From NCBI GenBank assembly GCA_019054805.1, contig JAHQIY010000003.1, positions 2,790,001 to 2,854,000 on the forward strand: 64,000 bases of DNA, in the 5' to 3' direction. Under the pieces are notes generated by a model. The model searched no databases. It was not told the origin of the DNA and saw nothing but the letters and a program-made list of their open reading frames with translations. Position 1 is the first letter of the stretch. Each line of letters starts with the position of its first letter. Of this stretch, positions 1 through 12,900 are shown piece by piece. A program made the translations under genes and the position numbers. This stretch comes from Brachionus manjavacas (lineage: Eukaryota; Rotifera; Eurotatoria; Ploima; Brachionidae).

Positions 1-3000
1 TTTGTCCAACGTTGATTTAATTCAAACTTTATTGAAAATAAATTGTTAGAATGCTCAATTAAATGATAGATAAAACTACTTATTTGATTAGAGTTCCTTG
101 AGCATGAGAAACTGAACGATTCCTAAAATCCTCTCCAACTCAAGATCCATCTAATTATCGATCAATTATTATGACAAGCTGTCTTTTGTAAGCTACTTGA
201 GCCTTTAATTTATTTTATAATAAATAGTTTTTTTGAATTAAACTCTTTAAATGTGCTCTTTTTATTAAAAATGATCAATAGTAAAAATTTAGCAATCCTA
301 AATTTTGGTATTGTTAGAAAATCAATCATTATTGAAGAAAACTAACCAAAAATATTGTCATACCCATAATTTAAAAAAAAAAATTTAAAACTTAAAAGAA
401 TTGAAAAAAAAATAATTTTATTTTATTATGGAAAGATATCACTCTTTTATATTTTAATTATGCAAAATTTTAAATTTGTTAAAAAAAATATTTTGAATTT
501 CATTACTATAAATAATACAACCTAACTAATGTTTAGACATAAAGTATTTAAGTGTATGACATGGTTAAATGAAAGCTAATCTTTTTATAAATTAACGCGC
601 TGTAGTGAGCGTGACAATATCATCATAATACTTAACGATTAATTAAGTTAACAGGTGATCAGTATTTAAAAATTGAAGTTTAGACGTAAATTTTTTTGAA
701 AAGGCGTCATGGAGCAAAATAAAAAAAGCAATTTGACGGTCAATCTTCTTTAAAAAAATTAATGGAAATAAAAAAAAACAAATTTTTTCATTTTATAATG
801 CTTTGAAAAATTCAAAAGAATTTATTTATTTTTTTTTTAAATATAAGAACCTTTGTAAAATTTAATTTAATTAAAAAATAGAGCATTAATAATTGTTCAG
901 TTGCTTTTAAATCCAATAAAGGCACAGGTTTGCTATTAAATTTAGAAAAAATTAATATGTTTCATAGCAATTTAAAAAATATCTAAACAGTTTTTAAATA
1001 AATTTAAATTTATCTCACTTTATTTAAGAGCTGATGCCAAATATGACCAAAGTCTATTGAAATCTAAAATAAGACACGCAGCTTGAGGAGTCTGCTCATT
1101 TCTTTACATGTGTTAAGATGCCTTGTCTTCTTATTCAAAAAGTCTGAAAATGGAGCAATTGTTTTAATTAATAAATATATTTTTTTTTTAATTTCTTAAT
1201 GAATTGAAATATTAAAAACTTAAGTAAAACTGAAAATTGAAAAAATAGACCAAGGAAGTAGGGAACGAAAAAAATAAAATCTCTAAGTTGATGACTCAAA
1301 TAGCCTAAGAACAGAATAAGTTTTAAAATGATAAACAGGAATTAAAAAACACTTCTTAATCTACTAATAAAGCAATGCTAAATAGTTAAGTTACTAGATT
1401 TAAAACTTGAATGAATTAATTTATAAATTTACTTTTTTAATGAATTTTATGCTAAAATTGATTGTTGTGTAGTATTTTTTTTTAATATTTACATTTTTCT
1501 TTGAAATAAATTATCTAAATTATCTAAATTCTAAATTTGTATTCACTTGATAATTTTCTTTTAATTTCTCGAGTAAAAAAATAGGAAAAAAATTTTGTCA
1601 AAGCTTTATTTTTTTCGTGTTTTCTTGAGTTTCAATTCTCCATGAGAAAAAAAAATAATAAATTTAAATTTCGAAACCCTTTTTTAATCTCAGTTAAATT
1701 TTTACTTATGTACTATTTTTTATTTTTACGTAAGTATTCTCATTTAAGCCTTAGTTATGAAAAAATTTATTTAAGGGAAAATTAAAATTCTCTAGTGCTG
1801 CAAATCAAAGTCAAGTTGTTGCCCGACTAAAGAGATTAAAATATTTCTCGTTTTCGAAACAAAGTTTGAATTTTTCATTATAAAATTATTGAATTTTTCA
1901 AATCTTTATATTACTTTAAGATTGATATGTAACACACTTATCTATTTATAAGTTGTCTATTTTTAAACAATAATCTTGAAATAATTTATTTTTAGACACC
2001 TCTTGAGCAAAATTCTGAAAGCTTATTTTATTAAAAAATATTGGATAGAACTTGAGAATACTTGGATAAATTAATTGTTAACGGCTAATTAGACATGTAA
2101 AAGAGTTATCTAACATTCATTTTAAGAGTAAAAACAAAATTTATCCATTATTAAAATAGCATTAAAAAATGCTTTAGTTTTAATAAGCAAAATAAAAAAA
2201 ATATAAAATCTTCAATTGTTATAATTTTTCTTATTCAGATGAATTTTCGACAAAAAAGAACAGAACTTGGCATAAATGATTACTTGATGAATAATTACTA
2301 TCAAATTAGATGAAACAAACTTTCGAAAGTGAAATTAATGGCGATAAATGATAACTTCTACTTTTAGAGCAAAAAAATACTCAAAAAATTTATAAATGAG
2401 ATGGATTGCTATAAATTGGTTAAAACGAAATAGATCCTATTTTGGATAAAACTAATTAAATTACAAAAATTAAAAATAAAATAATGTTTTACATTATTAT
2501 TTAATTTTTTCTATTTTCTCTAAAAATCTAAATTGAGCTTTTTTCAATTTCATTGTTTCATAAAATTTTGTGAAAAATAAATATGTCCACGTAAATTAAT
2601 AAATTAGTTTCTGGCACTAATCTCTAAATTTTTGGCAACTTTTTTTATTTTTTTTATAAATGTTACTTTAAAAAAAATTATTTTTTCATAAAGTTTTTTG
2701 TTTAGAATGAAATTAATAATTAAAAAATATTTTTTACCATATTAAAAATTTTTTTTTCTGATTTTTTTTAACCAAAAATTAAATATTAATTCATTTGAGT
2801 CGAAGAATACTTTTTAAAATTATAATATTCGTTTTCTTTTTTATTGTGAAGGCTGGCAATTTATTTCACTCAATAAATATTTAAAGCTATCTGATCTATA
2901 CTTGAGTTAAAAAGGAGGCAAAAACCGAAAACCTAAAAATAATTTAACAAGACTAATAAATATTAAGGAAAATTTAAAATTTAAAAATTGACAAAAAAAT

Positions 3001-4889
3001 CTTCAAATTTGACCAGGTTTTTTTTTATACTTTCATAAATAAATAAGGTAATGAAGATTCAATAATACGGGTGAAAAAATAATAAATTAACTAATAATTT
3101 TCCAATTTTTTCCAAGGTCTAATTTAATAACAGATTTAAAAAAAATTATGTTCATTTTTTAACAGAAATTTATCAATTCTACTTAGGAAGATGAATGAAT
3201 TATTAAAGAGTCTTGACCAATTTATTGACTATAATGACTTTTAAATCCTCCGTAAAAGAAAGAATATTATTTTTTCTTTAGTAAAGAAAGCAAGAAATTT
3301 CTGTAGTCTTTCTAATTTTAAAACCAAAAATTATTAAACCATTTTAAACCTAAAGTTAAAGAGTACATACTTTCTGTACTTTCTTCATCGTTCTGATCAA
3401 AAATGATTTTCTTTTTGTACTTTTAAGATTTATTTTAAGTCTTAGTTATCATTCTTTTTTAGAAAATAAACGGCAAATATAATAATCTTACCCTATCTAA
3501 TAAGTAAACCCTATTCCTTAAATTCCTTTTCGGAATTTTTTTGTTTAAACAAAATGAACCCTTAATTTCACCCTTTTCACGTCTTGCTATGTCAATTGTT
3601 AAGTCAAAATATTGTGAATTGGTTTCTTTTCTTACTGAAAAACTCTAATAAATATTTAAATATTATTTAATTTTTAACTTAAAATCAAAAATATTTTTAA
3701 TTCTTAATTCGTTTTTCGATTTAGTGAAATCTAAAATTTGAATTCTTTTGAATTTTTAAAACTAATTTTGATTTATTTTAAAAATAATAATTGAACTAAA
3801 ATATTTTTTAACTAATTTTTTTAAGTCTAAGTCACAAAAATTTAAGTCAAAGCTATGACTTGTGACTTAAAAAACATGTCTGGTTTTAACCATGCACCAA
3901 AATTAAGGATCAAATATATTTTAAATTAAAAGCTATTTTAGTTACAGTAATGATTTACGGACTTACGGAAATTAACGTTAAAAAAGTGCTAAATTTAATA
4001 AAAAAATCCTTTTTCTTTTAAAATTTATATTTTTTTCCAAATTAAATTAAAAAATGCCTGATTAATTTTGTAATATTTGATAAATATTGGTAAAAAATTT
4101 AAAAATTGGTAAAATTTTTTCAAGTTTTTTTCTTTTTTACAAACAGAAACAGAAATAAACAAAACAATTGAAATTTTACCTATGGGTATATGGTCGCTTT
4201 GCGTGTACTAAAACCTAAGACTCTTGAGAAAATAATTTAAATAAATCAGGTGTAAGATGTTTTTAAGCTTTAAATGTGTCTAGCAATTTTTTATTGTCTA
4301 ACATATCTTATGATTATATCAAACCTCTACAAGACTTCTTTCACAATAGGAAAAAAATTAGATTACTTACCAGCTCATTTACATTCATTTCTCTCTAGAT
4401 AAGAACTTGTCAATCTTCAACAAATAAAGGGAAAAAGGAAAAAAAATTAAAAAATCAATAAATAGAAAATAAAAAATAACACATAAAATTAACAACTTAT
4501 ATGTGAAGATATTTATCTTTAAAAATTAAAATTAAACAACAAGATGAATTTCAATCCATTAATAGATGCTTAATAACTATATTTAAACAAAAAATTATCT
4601 CACTTTCGAAATTCATAAAAACTCATCTTGGGATAAACCATTAAAATTAGATCTTTTTTTATTAATTTAAAACTGAAGTAATTAATTTTTATCGCTGAAC
4701 ATAAATTCGATTTAAAACCAGACAATTTTGACAGTTCTCCTGATGTAGCTCATTTTATTCTCATTATTTTATTTTTAAATAATTATTCAAAGTTTAATAA
4801 ATTATCTCAATTTTAGTAGTAGTTTATAAACTGCAGCATGGTGATATGCAATTTCATTTCAATTTTTTTAATGTTTTAATAATGTTCTT
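1..4889. other. AT-rich intergenic DNA, no gene seen
   Basis: No open frame above noise and no conserved motif was found on either strand. The sequence is dominated by A and T runs. The only structured piece is around 3,825-3,895, where AAGTC/GACTT units recur. They resemble the subterminal repeats of the hAT-like ends at 32.3, 36.8 and 46.4 kb, so this is probably a worn hAT end. Confidence 0.6.
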
Positions 4890-4894
4890 TAGGG

Positions 4895-5220
4895 ATACTG
4901 GGTAAAATAAACAGGAATTGTAAAACCACATATTGAATATGATATAGGTGTTTGGAACCTTTCAACAAAAGCTAACATAATATTGAAAGAGTCCAAAGAA
5001 GAGTGACAAAGCTAAAGAAGAGAAATTAGCAAACTCGGCTCTTTTAAATATAACTTTTTGAAAAACTTCAAAATGGATTGCAAAAACTGTCAATGGCTTT
5101 AAAGGCAGGAATTGACAGAGAAGTGTTTGGTATGGGACAAAGAAAAGACAGAAAGACTGCCACAGCTCCTCTGGATTTGGTTTAGATTTTACTGCAGTCT
5201 CACTACTATTACTATTACAT
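4895..5220 (+). pseudogene. Decayed LINE 3' end with (TAC/TAT)n tail
   Basis: Around 4,917-4,990 one frame reads VKPHIEYDIGVWNLS, the C-terminal post-RT motif of CR1/L2-type LINE ORF2 proteins. The next frame continues with VQRR-like residues, so there are frameshifts and stops. The fragment ends at about 5,200-5,220 in ACTACTATTACTATTAC, a degenerate version of the (TAC)n tail that ends the intact LINE at 25,397. It is too decayed to have been active recently. Confidence 0.7.
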
Positions 5221-8200
5221 CACGGGGTCATTTAAAAAAAAATTTAAATACTTTTTTTAGGAAGCATTTTATTTTAAACTAAGAGTTTCGTTAAGCCTGT
5301 AAGTTTAGACAAGCATTTTTTAATAATAATCCTTCAGAGTTAGAGCTCTGACTAAATAAAAATCTAAATGAATCAAATAATGTTTGCTTAACTGATTATT
5401 AATTTAATAATCCAAGAGCTAATAAAAATTGCAGATGATGTCATTGGTATGTTTTCAAAGCAGCCAAAACAAACTCAACTGGGTGGCTTTTAAAATTAAT
5501 TCAAATATTATGCCGATTTTTTCCTTTCTCCAAACACAAACAACAATCACTAAAAGTCAATTGCATTGTCAAACAAATTTCTGTTTTAAATTAAATTAAT
5601 TTCGATTTAATGCTTGATCTATTTGATTTTTTTTCAAAAAGCCGTATACTAGATGCATTCAATTGTCTAATAGATTTTTTAAATAAAAAAATGTTTTCAG
5701 ACTTTTCATAAATTTGAGATTAAAATTAACTGTTACTAAACTGCTTTTCTTATTCAATTTGGACTTTCATGTTCTTAAAGATAATTTTTAAATGAATTTT
5801 AAAAAATAAAAAAATTTAGTTTTCAATAAAGTTTGAAATTTAAAAATCAAAATATAAAGGCGTGTAAATTGGCTCTGAAAGTTTTCTTTAAAAAATTTGC
5901 TTACATCAAATCTTTTGTAAAAATTGATCATTTGTGATGTTTTGTGGAATCCCTGGAAAAATTACCTCTTGGTTCCAAAGAAAACCTATCACTATGGAAA
6001 AAAGACTTCTGGAAGTAAAGCTACCCTTAATAGCCTTTGAAATTCCAAATTGGCTCAATTATCGATTACAATTTCCTTGAAACCATGTTAATTTTTGCAG
6101 CAATTTTTGGCTGCCTCCTGAAACATCTTGACCAACTTTGAATTTCTTAAAAGATTTTAATCACTGTAAAATAGCTAAAGAAATAATGTCCAAAGAATAA
6201 ATCTATTGAGAAAAACTTGAAGAAAATTTCATATAATTTGGATAGGGCTAACTTAATAATACAAAAGAAACAATGAAAATTTTTTATCTATTGAAACTTC
6301 TGCTTGATTAAAGACTTAAGAATGATATTGCCGATCAATTAAATGGATTAATTAGATTTATATTGAATAATTTTTGGAAAATTTATCTTTTTGATTCATT
6401 GGTTTGTGGTATAAATTGGAAACCTTTTAAATTTTATTTTGAAAATTAAATAATTCATAAAAAATATTCTTATTAAATTTGGGAAAATTTAAAACGTCCA
6501 TACTATCTCATAATACGATTTTTGACTTCAAATTAGTAATCTACGTGTATGAAAACCTGAGAAAGACAAATTTTTGGTTCAAAAAAAAAACTTCTGGTGC
6601 TAGGGGTCTAAAGACACTTGGACTTTAGTAAAGTTGTATATCTTTTGGGAACACTATCCACGAAATACTCAATCCCCCATTAATGGCATATATTCTCAAA
6701 GAGCACAACATTTTACGTCATTATCCGAAGTCTTTTCGCAACAAAAAATTATTGTTGAACTGCAAACCCCATTTGAAATATAAATATTCTGAAACTAGAT
6801 AAAATTATGAGCATTGACAAAAAAATTTTCTAATTTATTAAGTCTCAATTAAGTTTATATTAATGGTATATATATAATTTCATTAAGAGTAATCTAAAAA
6901 TAATTAACAATAATTTAAGTCACTTTTTGCATTTCGGAACCTTAACACTTTTCAAAAATCATTACCAGCCTAACATTTAACAAATTCAAATTTTGGTCTA
7001 GAAAAATATTAATGACATTTTCTTCCTAAAAAACGTTACATAATGTTAAAACCTATTTTACTCTTTTTACTTTGTAAATTTCTACATGTCTTTATATTTT
7101 ATACATTAGATCACCTCTTGTTTTTGTAGTGAAGCTTCTTGAGGAACCATAAAATAGTGAAAAAAATTAATTCAGAAAAATCATAATTTTAAATGTTGTT
7201 GTCATTAATTTTTCTATTTATAATAATTTTAAATATATGGTGAAAGCAGTTTAATTACATAAACCATAACCAATGTTGGTGACGTATTAAGAGAGAAAAC
7301 CTTGCCAATTATTTTATTAATAAACTAATTTTAATCTAATCTTGCTTTATAACTTAAAATTATGCTCTGAAAAAAATAAAAAAAGAATAACACAAAACAT
7401 GGCTAAATTAGAAAAAAAAATCCACTCTGGCCCGAAGGCCTATTAAAACTAAAATTTAAATTAAACGGAAGCTTTCGGCTTCAAATTGATTCTAGTTTAG
7501 ATTAAGGCTGATTTTTAAAATAAAATAAAATAAATAAAATAATCGCTTTCTAATACATAAAGCTAACACGTTGAAATTTTAATTTTGAAAAATTTCCAAT
7601 ACTATCTCAGTAAGTGAGAGGAAATGATGAAAATATTTTAATTAAATTAAAATGCGATCATGCTACGCTGCGAGAGCACATTGTTCCATTTCACTATTAT
7701 CAAAGGTGTTGGCGAAAGGAAGCATTAGCTGATGTGCGTCCCTCAATTGCGTCATGCTCATTAAAATTCTTAGCGAAATAAATCAATTATAAAAGAAATT
7801 TTTTTAAATTTTAAAAAAACTTCAATTGTTGCCATCAAAATCCATTTTAACCCTTGATAGCATATGGAACTAATAAAATTATTATATCTTGAATTATTTT
7901 TTATTTCAAATCAATATTTGATAAGTTTAACTTAAGAAAAAATGGAAAAAAAGATGAAGAAAATCAAATTTACAATTTATTCAAATGAAAAAGAGAGAGG
8001 AAAAATGAGAACTCATAATTTCGAGTAATAATTTATATTGCCGTGAGTGGTTGTTATAAATTAATCAAGATGAAAAAATAATATTTGCACGAAATAAATC
8101 CTTAAGATACAAGTCCCAGTTTTATTAACTTGGAAAATATTTAACAATCAATTTTAAACTTGTTTTGTTCAGCATCAGCTTTGAATCTGAAACATCATAG

Positions 8201-9957
8201 AAATTTTTTTCTCTCTTTTCCATATCATTGTTTAGAACAAAATCACATCTTTAGCTTGGGTGCAAAAAATTTTCCAATAAAATTAAAAAATATTTTATGC
8301 TAATCCTTGTTTAATTAAATACGAAGCGGGCTGAGCTCCCCAAACAAAAATATAAAGCAAGATGAGTACACAATTCCAAAATTATGATTTTGTTCCTCTT
8401 TTTGAAGCAAAAAATCAATCATAATATCAATTTTGAAATCATGCCTTCTTTAGCATAATAAATACATTTATCGGGGCTCCTAGTATCCTCAAGTGTTGGT
8501 CAAAAATTGTACCTAATAAGCTTCTTTAAAATAATATCAAATAAAAATAACAATAAATCAATAATTTTAATTTAATTAAAAGAATTTAACAAAAATAAAA
8601 GCTTTTTTTCTAATAGTCAAAATTGATTCTGTCTAATGTGTCACACGAATGCTTATTAATCAAAATCAAAAAATTTTCAGCACAAATTTGTATTAACAAA
8701 AACAAAAAATAAAAAATAAATTTCGTCAATGATTTTCTAAAAAAAATAACTAATTAAAATAAATTTTTTTTGATAAGATAAAACAATTTTTTCTTAGCTT
8801 TCTCATTAAAATTAGTCATTTCCCTAGACTTTACTAATTATTTTGCTCGGTGGGTCCTAAAAACCCCTCTAAAAACCTTGACGTAAAAAATTTTAAAACG
8901 AAAATACTTGATTTTAATAATTTTTATTTTTATTTGATGGATAATCAAAATTTTTAAAAATTTTTATTTTATTGAGAAAAATACAAACGAATCGAACGCT
9001 TAATTAGCAGTTTAATTTACAATGCCATTTTTGACTTTGGTACAAAAAAAACATAAATTAATTCTGCGCCAATTCGACCTTAAGAAATATCAAAAACTGA
9101 TATAAAATATATAGAATTATTTATTTATTATAACAAAATTATTAACCAAATTCAGCAGCTTTTTTTGGTCAGAACTTTGAAAATAAAAAAGTTTAAAAAT
9201 GTAAGTGGCTTTATTTCTAATTTCAAAAAATGAAAAAAAATTTATTTATTTTTTGTTCTAAAATTCAAAATACCTTAAGAATTATGAGTTTTTTTTTAAT
9301 AAACATCTATGTAAAGTAATTGTTCACCAGCTGTACTCTAAAAAATAGAAACAGCCTAATACGAAAATTCTCACAATTTTGCTTCTTTTTTTGACCGTGG
9401 CATTCATTTTTTAATGCCTTGCCCAACCATTGTTCTTTTTAATTAAAAATTTATTTTTTATGATTTCATATTAAACAAAAAACTCTTAAATAAGCTGAAA
9501 AGCTTAATGCTAAATGATGTATGATGTAAGTTCGTGGTGTGTCTTTTGTTGACTTTAAAAAAATCCAAGTCCCCAGTTTAGCAAAAAAATAGTCACAGTC
9601 AACTGAAAGTTTGATTAATAAGATTTTTCTAGCAAAATTTTGATTTAATCTTAACACTATTAAAAACTTTTTTTTTAAGTGAGGTTAAAATTTTGAGAAA
9701 AAAATGACACAAAAATCAATTTAATTTTGCTTTTTGTTGCCTCAAACTCCAAATAAAAGCTTTTTATTTTTTTGCTCCGGATTTTGAAAATTGATAAGAC
9801 ACTCAGACACGGTATACCCGGATTGTGCTTAGTCAAACTTTTTGAAACTATCAATTAACAAAGTATTTTATGAGTTGAATTGATTTTTGAAATATTTTTT
9901 TGAAAAAAAAAAGAAAAAAAAAAAGGTTCTAAAGAACCAATTTTTTACTATGAAAAA
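5221..9957. other. AT-rich intergenic DNA with one hairpin cluster
   Basis: No supported gene. At 7,420-7,510 two short perfect hairpins occur close together (GGCC-CGAA-GGCC and GAAGC-TTTC-GGCTTC). At 7,650-7,760 there is a locally G+C-richer patch whose minus strand stays open for about 26 codons but matches nothing I recognise. A 63-codon minus-strand frame at 9,466-9,657 has no recognisable content and is treated as chance. Confidence 0.5.
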
Positions 9958-10167
9958 GTTGCATCAAATCTCAATTACTGCTAAATGTAATACGCTCGAT
10001 TATATTGAAATTTAATTTCTCCTAAACTCTGCAAATTTAGCAGACCTTGATATTTGATGCAACTTGGAATGTTGCACTATGATGCATTCACAGAACTAAT
10101 TTTAAGCTTTTAGAAAAAAAGTTATTCAATTTTTTAAAATTTTTTTTGTTCTGAATTTCACAAAACC
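9958..10167 (+). repeat. Partial copy of the 341-bp MITE family
   Basis: The stretch from about 9,960 (TTGCATCAAAT...) through CTCTGCAAATTTAGCAGACC and TTGATGCAACTT to the terminal ...TTCACAAAACC matches the right two thirds of the element at 44,629-44,969 at most positions. The left inverted repeat is missing here. Confidence 0.7.
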
Positions 10168-12480
10168 ATTTCTGATTAATAAAAGTTGTTTAAAATATTA
10201 AAAAAAATTGACATGATAAATTGCTTTTTTTACTGAAATAAAATTTTTGCTATTTTTTTTTTTACTATGAAAATAATCTGTAGTCTTTTGACAAATTTAG
10301 ATTTTACTATCATCAGATGAAACCGTATTAAAAAACTCAAAGATATCTTAAATCGTTTAATAATTAAAATAAATCAATAACTTAAATGTGGCTGTGACCA
10401 CATGAAATGTAATAGTTTTCTAAATTTAATCTTTCAAGTTTCTTTTTAAAAACAATTTTATTAAATCACTTAATTTCATCAAAATCCTAAACTATTTTAA
10501 AAATTTGTATTAAATCACCTCTAAGTCTTCTTATTTAGAGTATAGTCAGTTTTTTATTAGTTTACACTTACTATACTCTCTTAAATTTCACATCACTTGT
10601 CACTTGTCAATTTTTTTAGCGAAACTCGATGAACTTTAGGTAAAAGGAACTAGACTTAATTAAAAATCTCTTAATTAATATAATACTTGATTTTAGATAT
10701 TTTATTTTTCTAATTTATATTTATCCTATAGCTTAAAAGGATAATAAATAATTAAATCGAATAATTAAGTTTGATTGAGTAAAAACCAAAAATACAATTT
10801 GGTAGAAAATCATCCGAATGAAAAAAATAGAGATTAAGGTTTTTAGGGAAAAAAATTAACCTCAAAAATTTTAAAAGGATTTCCTATCTAGGTAAAACAG
10901 TACAATCTCGATTTTCATTTACTAATTGCTTGAACTGAATTTTATCAAAATGCAAGACAGTCTTTTAAAATAGCAAACGTAAATTATTCTACAAAAACAA
11001 TTAAAATAAAAATTTAATTGGAATAATAAACAAAAAGTTCTCAATTTATAACAATATTGTTTTTTTAAATGATTCTGATTATTTTCTTAATTAGCTATAC
11101 ACTAATAAAATTGATATTTGAATTTAATTGATTAAAACATTAAAATCATCTAAAATTGTAAGAATTATGTTAAGCATTCATAAGCAAAACGGCAGACTTA
11201 ATATAAGAAAAATAAAAAAAAGTAAATTCAGATCAAATATCCATTTGATGGTCGGATTTTAAGTAAGAATAAATGATCTTAGAACAAGGGGTTAACTTTT
11301 TTTTATAATTTTTATTTAGAAACTATCAATTTTTTCTTTAAAAAATTTAAAATTTTTTTAGTTATCAATCAAGCTGGACCATGAAAAATTGACTGAAAAA
11401 CAAAAAATCGCAAAATTAGATACTAAGATTTTTGGAAAAAAATTATAAAATTATTGCATTTTTTAATTGAAAAGTTACACAAGAAAAAATTTCAATTTTG
11501 AAAAAATTAAAAAAAAATTTATGCAAAAACCGAAAATTTTTCAAAAAAATTAGAAAATTAATTATTTATTAGAAAATGAGCACAAAAATTTGGGTAAATA
11601 AATTACTCTTTTTGGATGAATCCGGGTCTATTTACAATTGATTAAATAGTTTCTTTGCTAAATCTCTAGTAACTTGAGTCTTAAACTCATACAGCTATCT
11701 CGAAAAGTAAACATCGGAGAAATTTTCATTAACTAATTATTTTCATAAATTGAGATAAATTGGCTTCATTATTTTTAGGGGCGGGGGAAAGTAAGTGCAA
11801 TAGAGCGAAGATATGGCCCTAAGTGCCTTGGTAAAAGTATTCAATAACCAGAATCTTTTTCAAGGAAAAGCTAAAAGCTTCCTTTCGAACAGAACTGTCC
11901 AAGTAAAAATAAGAAAAAAGTTAGCAATTATAAATTTAAAAAAAAACTCAGACTCAGCAACTCTTTTATCATAAATAAAACAAAAAAATGGCACGCAACT
12001 TCCACAAAATCTTTTCTTAGGAAGAAATACAATAGAATAAGTAAATTTGTCTTTAGACTCATCCATCACTTCTCGGCATTTAAATAGATTTTTAAAAAAA
12101 AAAATTTATTAATATTATAAATTTAAAATAAATTTTTTTAATAAGATAATTTAGGAGATGAAAGTCAATCATTCCTATAATGTTTGATGTCATTGAAAAA
12201 ACAAATTATTCTAATACTGACAGCAGTTTTTAGAAAAACCTTTTTTAAATATTACATCTGGTAAATTTTTTATTACCTTATCAGATTATTGTTTTTCACT
12301 TTCTAATGCTTAAGAAAATTGCTCAATTTCAATAACATATCACAATTACTGAGTATTCGAGTTTTAAAATTGCAAAATTGCAAAATTTAAAGAAGTCTCG
12401 CGATAGTCAAAAAAATTTTTTTTTATTTTATGCTTTTTTTTTTATTAAAAAAAAAGTTTAAATAAATAGATTTTTTTTTT
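10168..12480. other. AT-rich intergenic DNA, no gene seen
   Basis: No supported coding frame, RNA or repeat. A 69-codon minus-strand frame at 11,860-12,069 is low in complexity and unlike any family I know, so it is not called. Confidence 0.55.
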
Positions 12481-12489
12481 ATTTTTAAC

Positions 12490-12900
12490 TTTCTCTTTTA
12501 GTTACATGTCACAATAGGTCTAGCTGGATGTGAGACCAGAATTTTTTTTTCAGTGCCCATAAGCTTGAGTCACGTTATATGTGATCAATATAAGTTTGGA
12601 TTATAACATTAACTGGTCACTTCGAGTGAGGAGTATTCTCAAGAAGAACAAGGAAACACTGCTTAAACAATGTGATGAGTTAATTAGAATCTAAATTTTT
12701 GATGTACATGAAAAACTATTGATAATATCTAAGAAGGCATCGAATGTTTCAGCTTTACCATTAGAAACACAGATAGTGGCAAAAAAAAACCTTAACCGAA
12801 CATGAGAATCCGATGGAATGTGATATTTGTGGAAATTATCCAAAAACTCAAGATATGATTTAATGGCATATTGATTTAATTTAGACTTAAATAATCAAAA
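12490..12900 (+). pseudogene. Decayed zinc-finger relic related to the 37-kb Merlin-type ORF
   Basis: Around 12,805-12,880 one plus-strand frame reads ENPMECDICGNYPKTQDMI, a stop, then WHID, which is the core of a C2H2 finger. The preceding residues (VHEKLL..., about 12,700-12,760) resemble the segment before the C-terminal finger of the 219-residue protein at 37,686-38,345. Upstream, near 12,573, CACGTTATATGTGATC resembles the CACGTTATGTGACC of that element's inverted repeat. Stops and frame breaks make it a pseudogene. The relationship is inferred from short matches. Confidence 0.45.
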
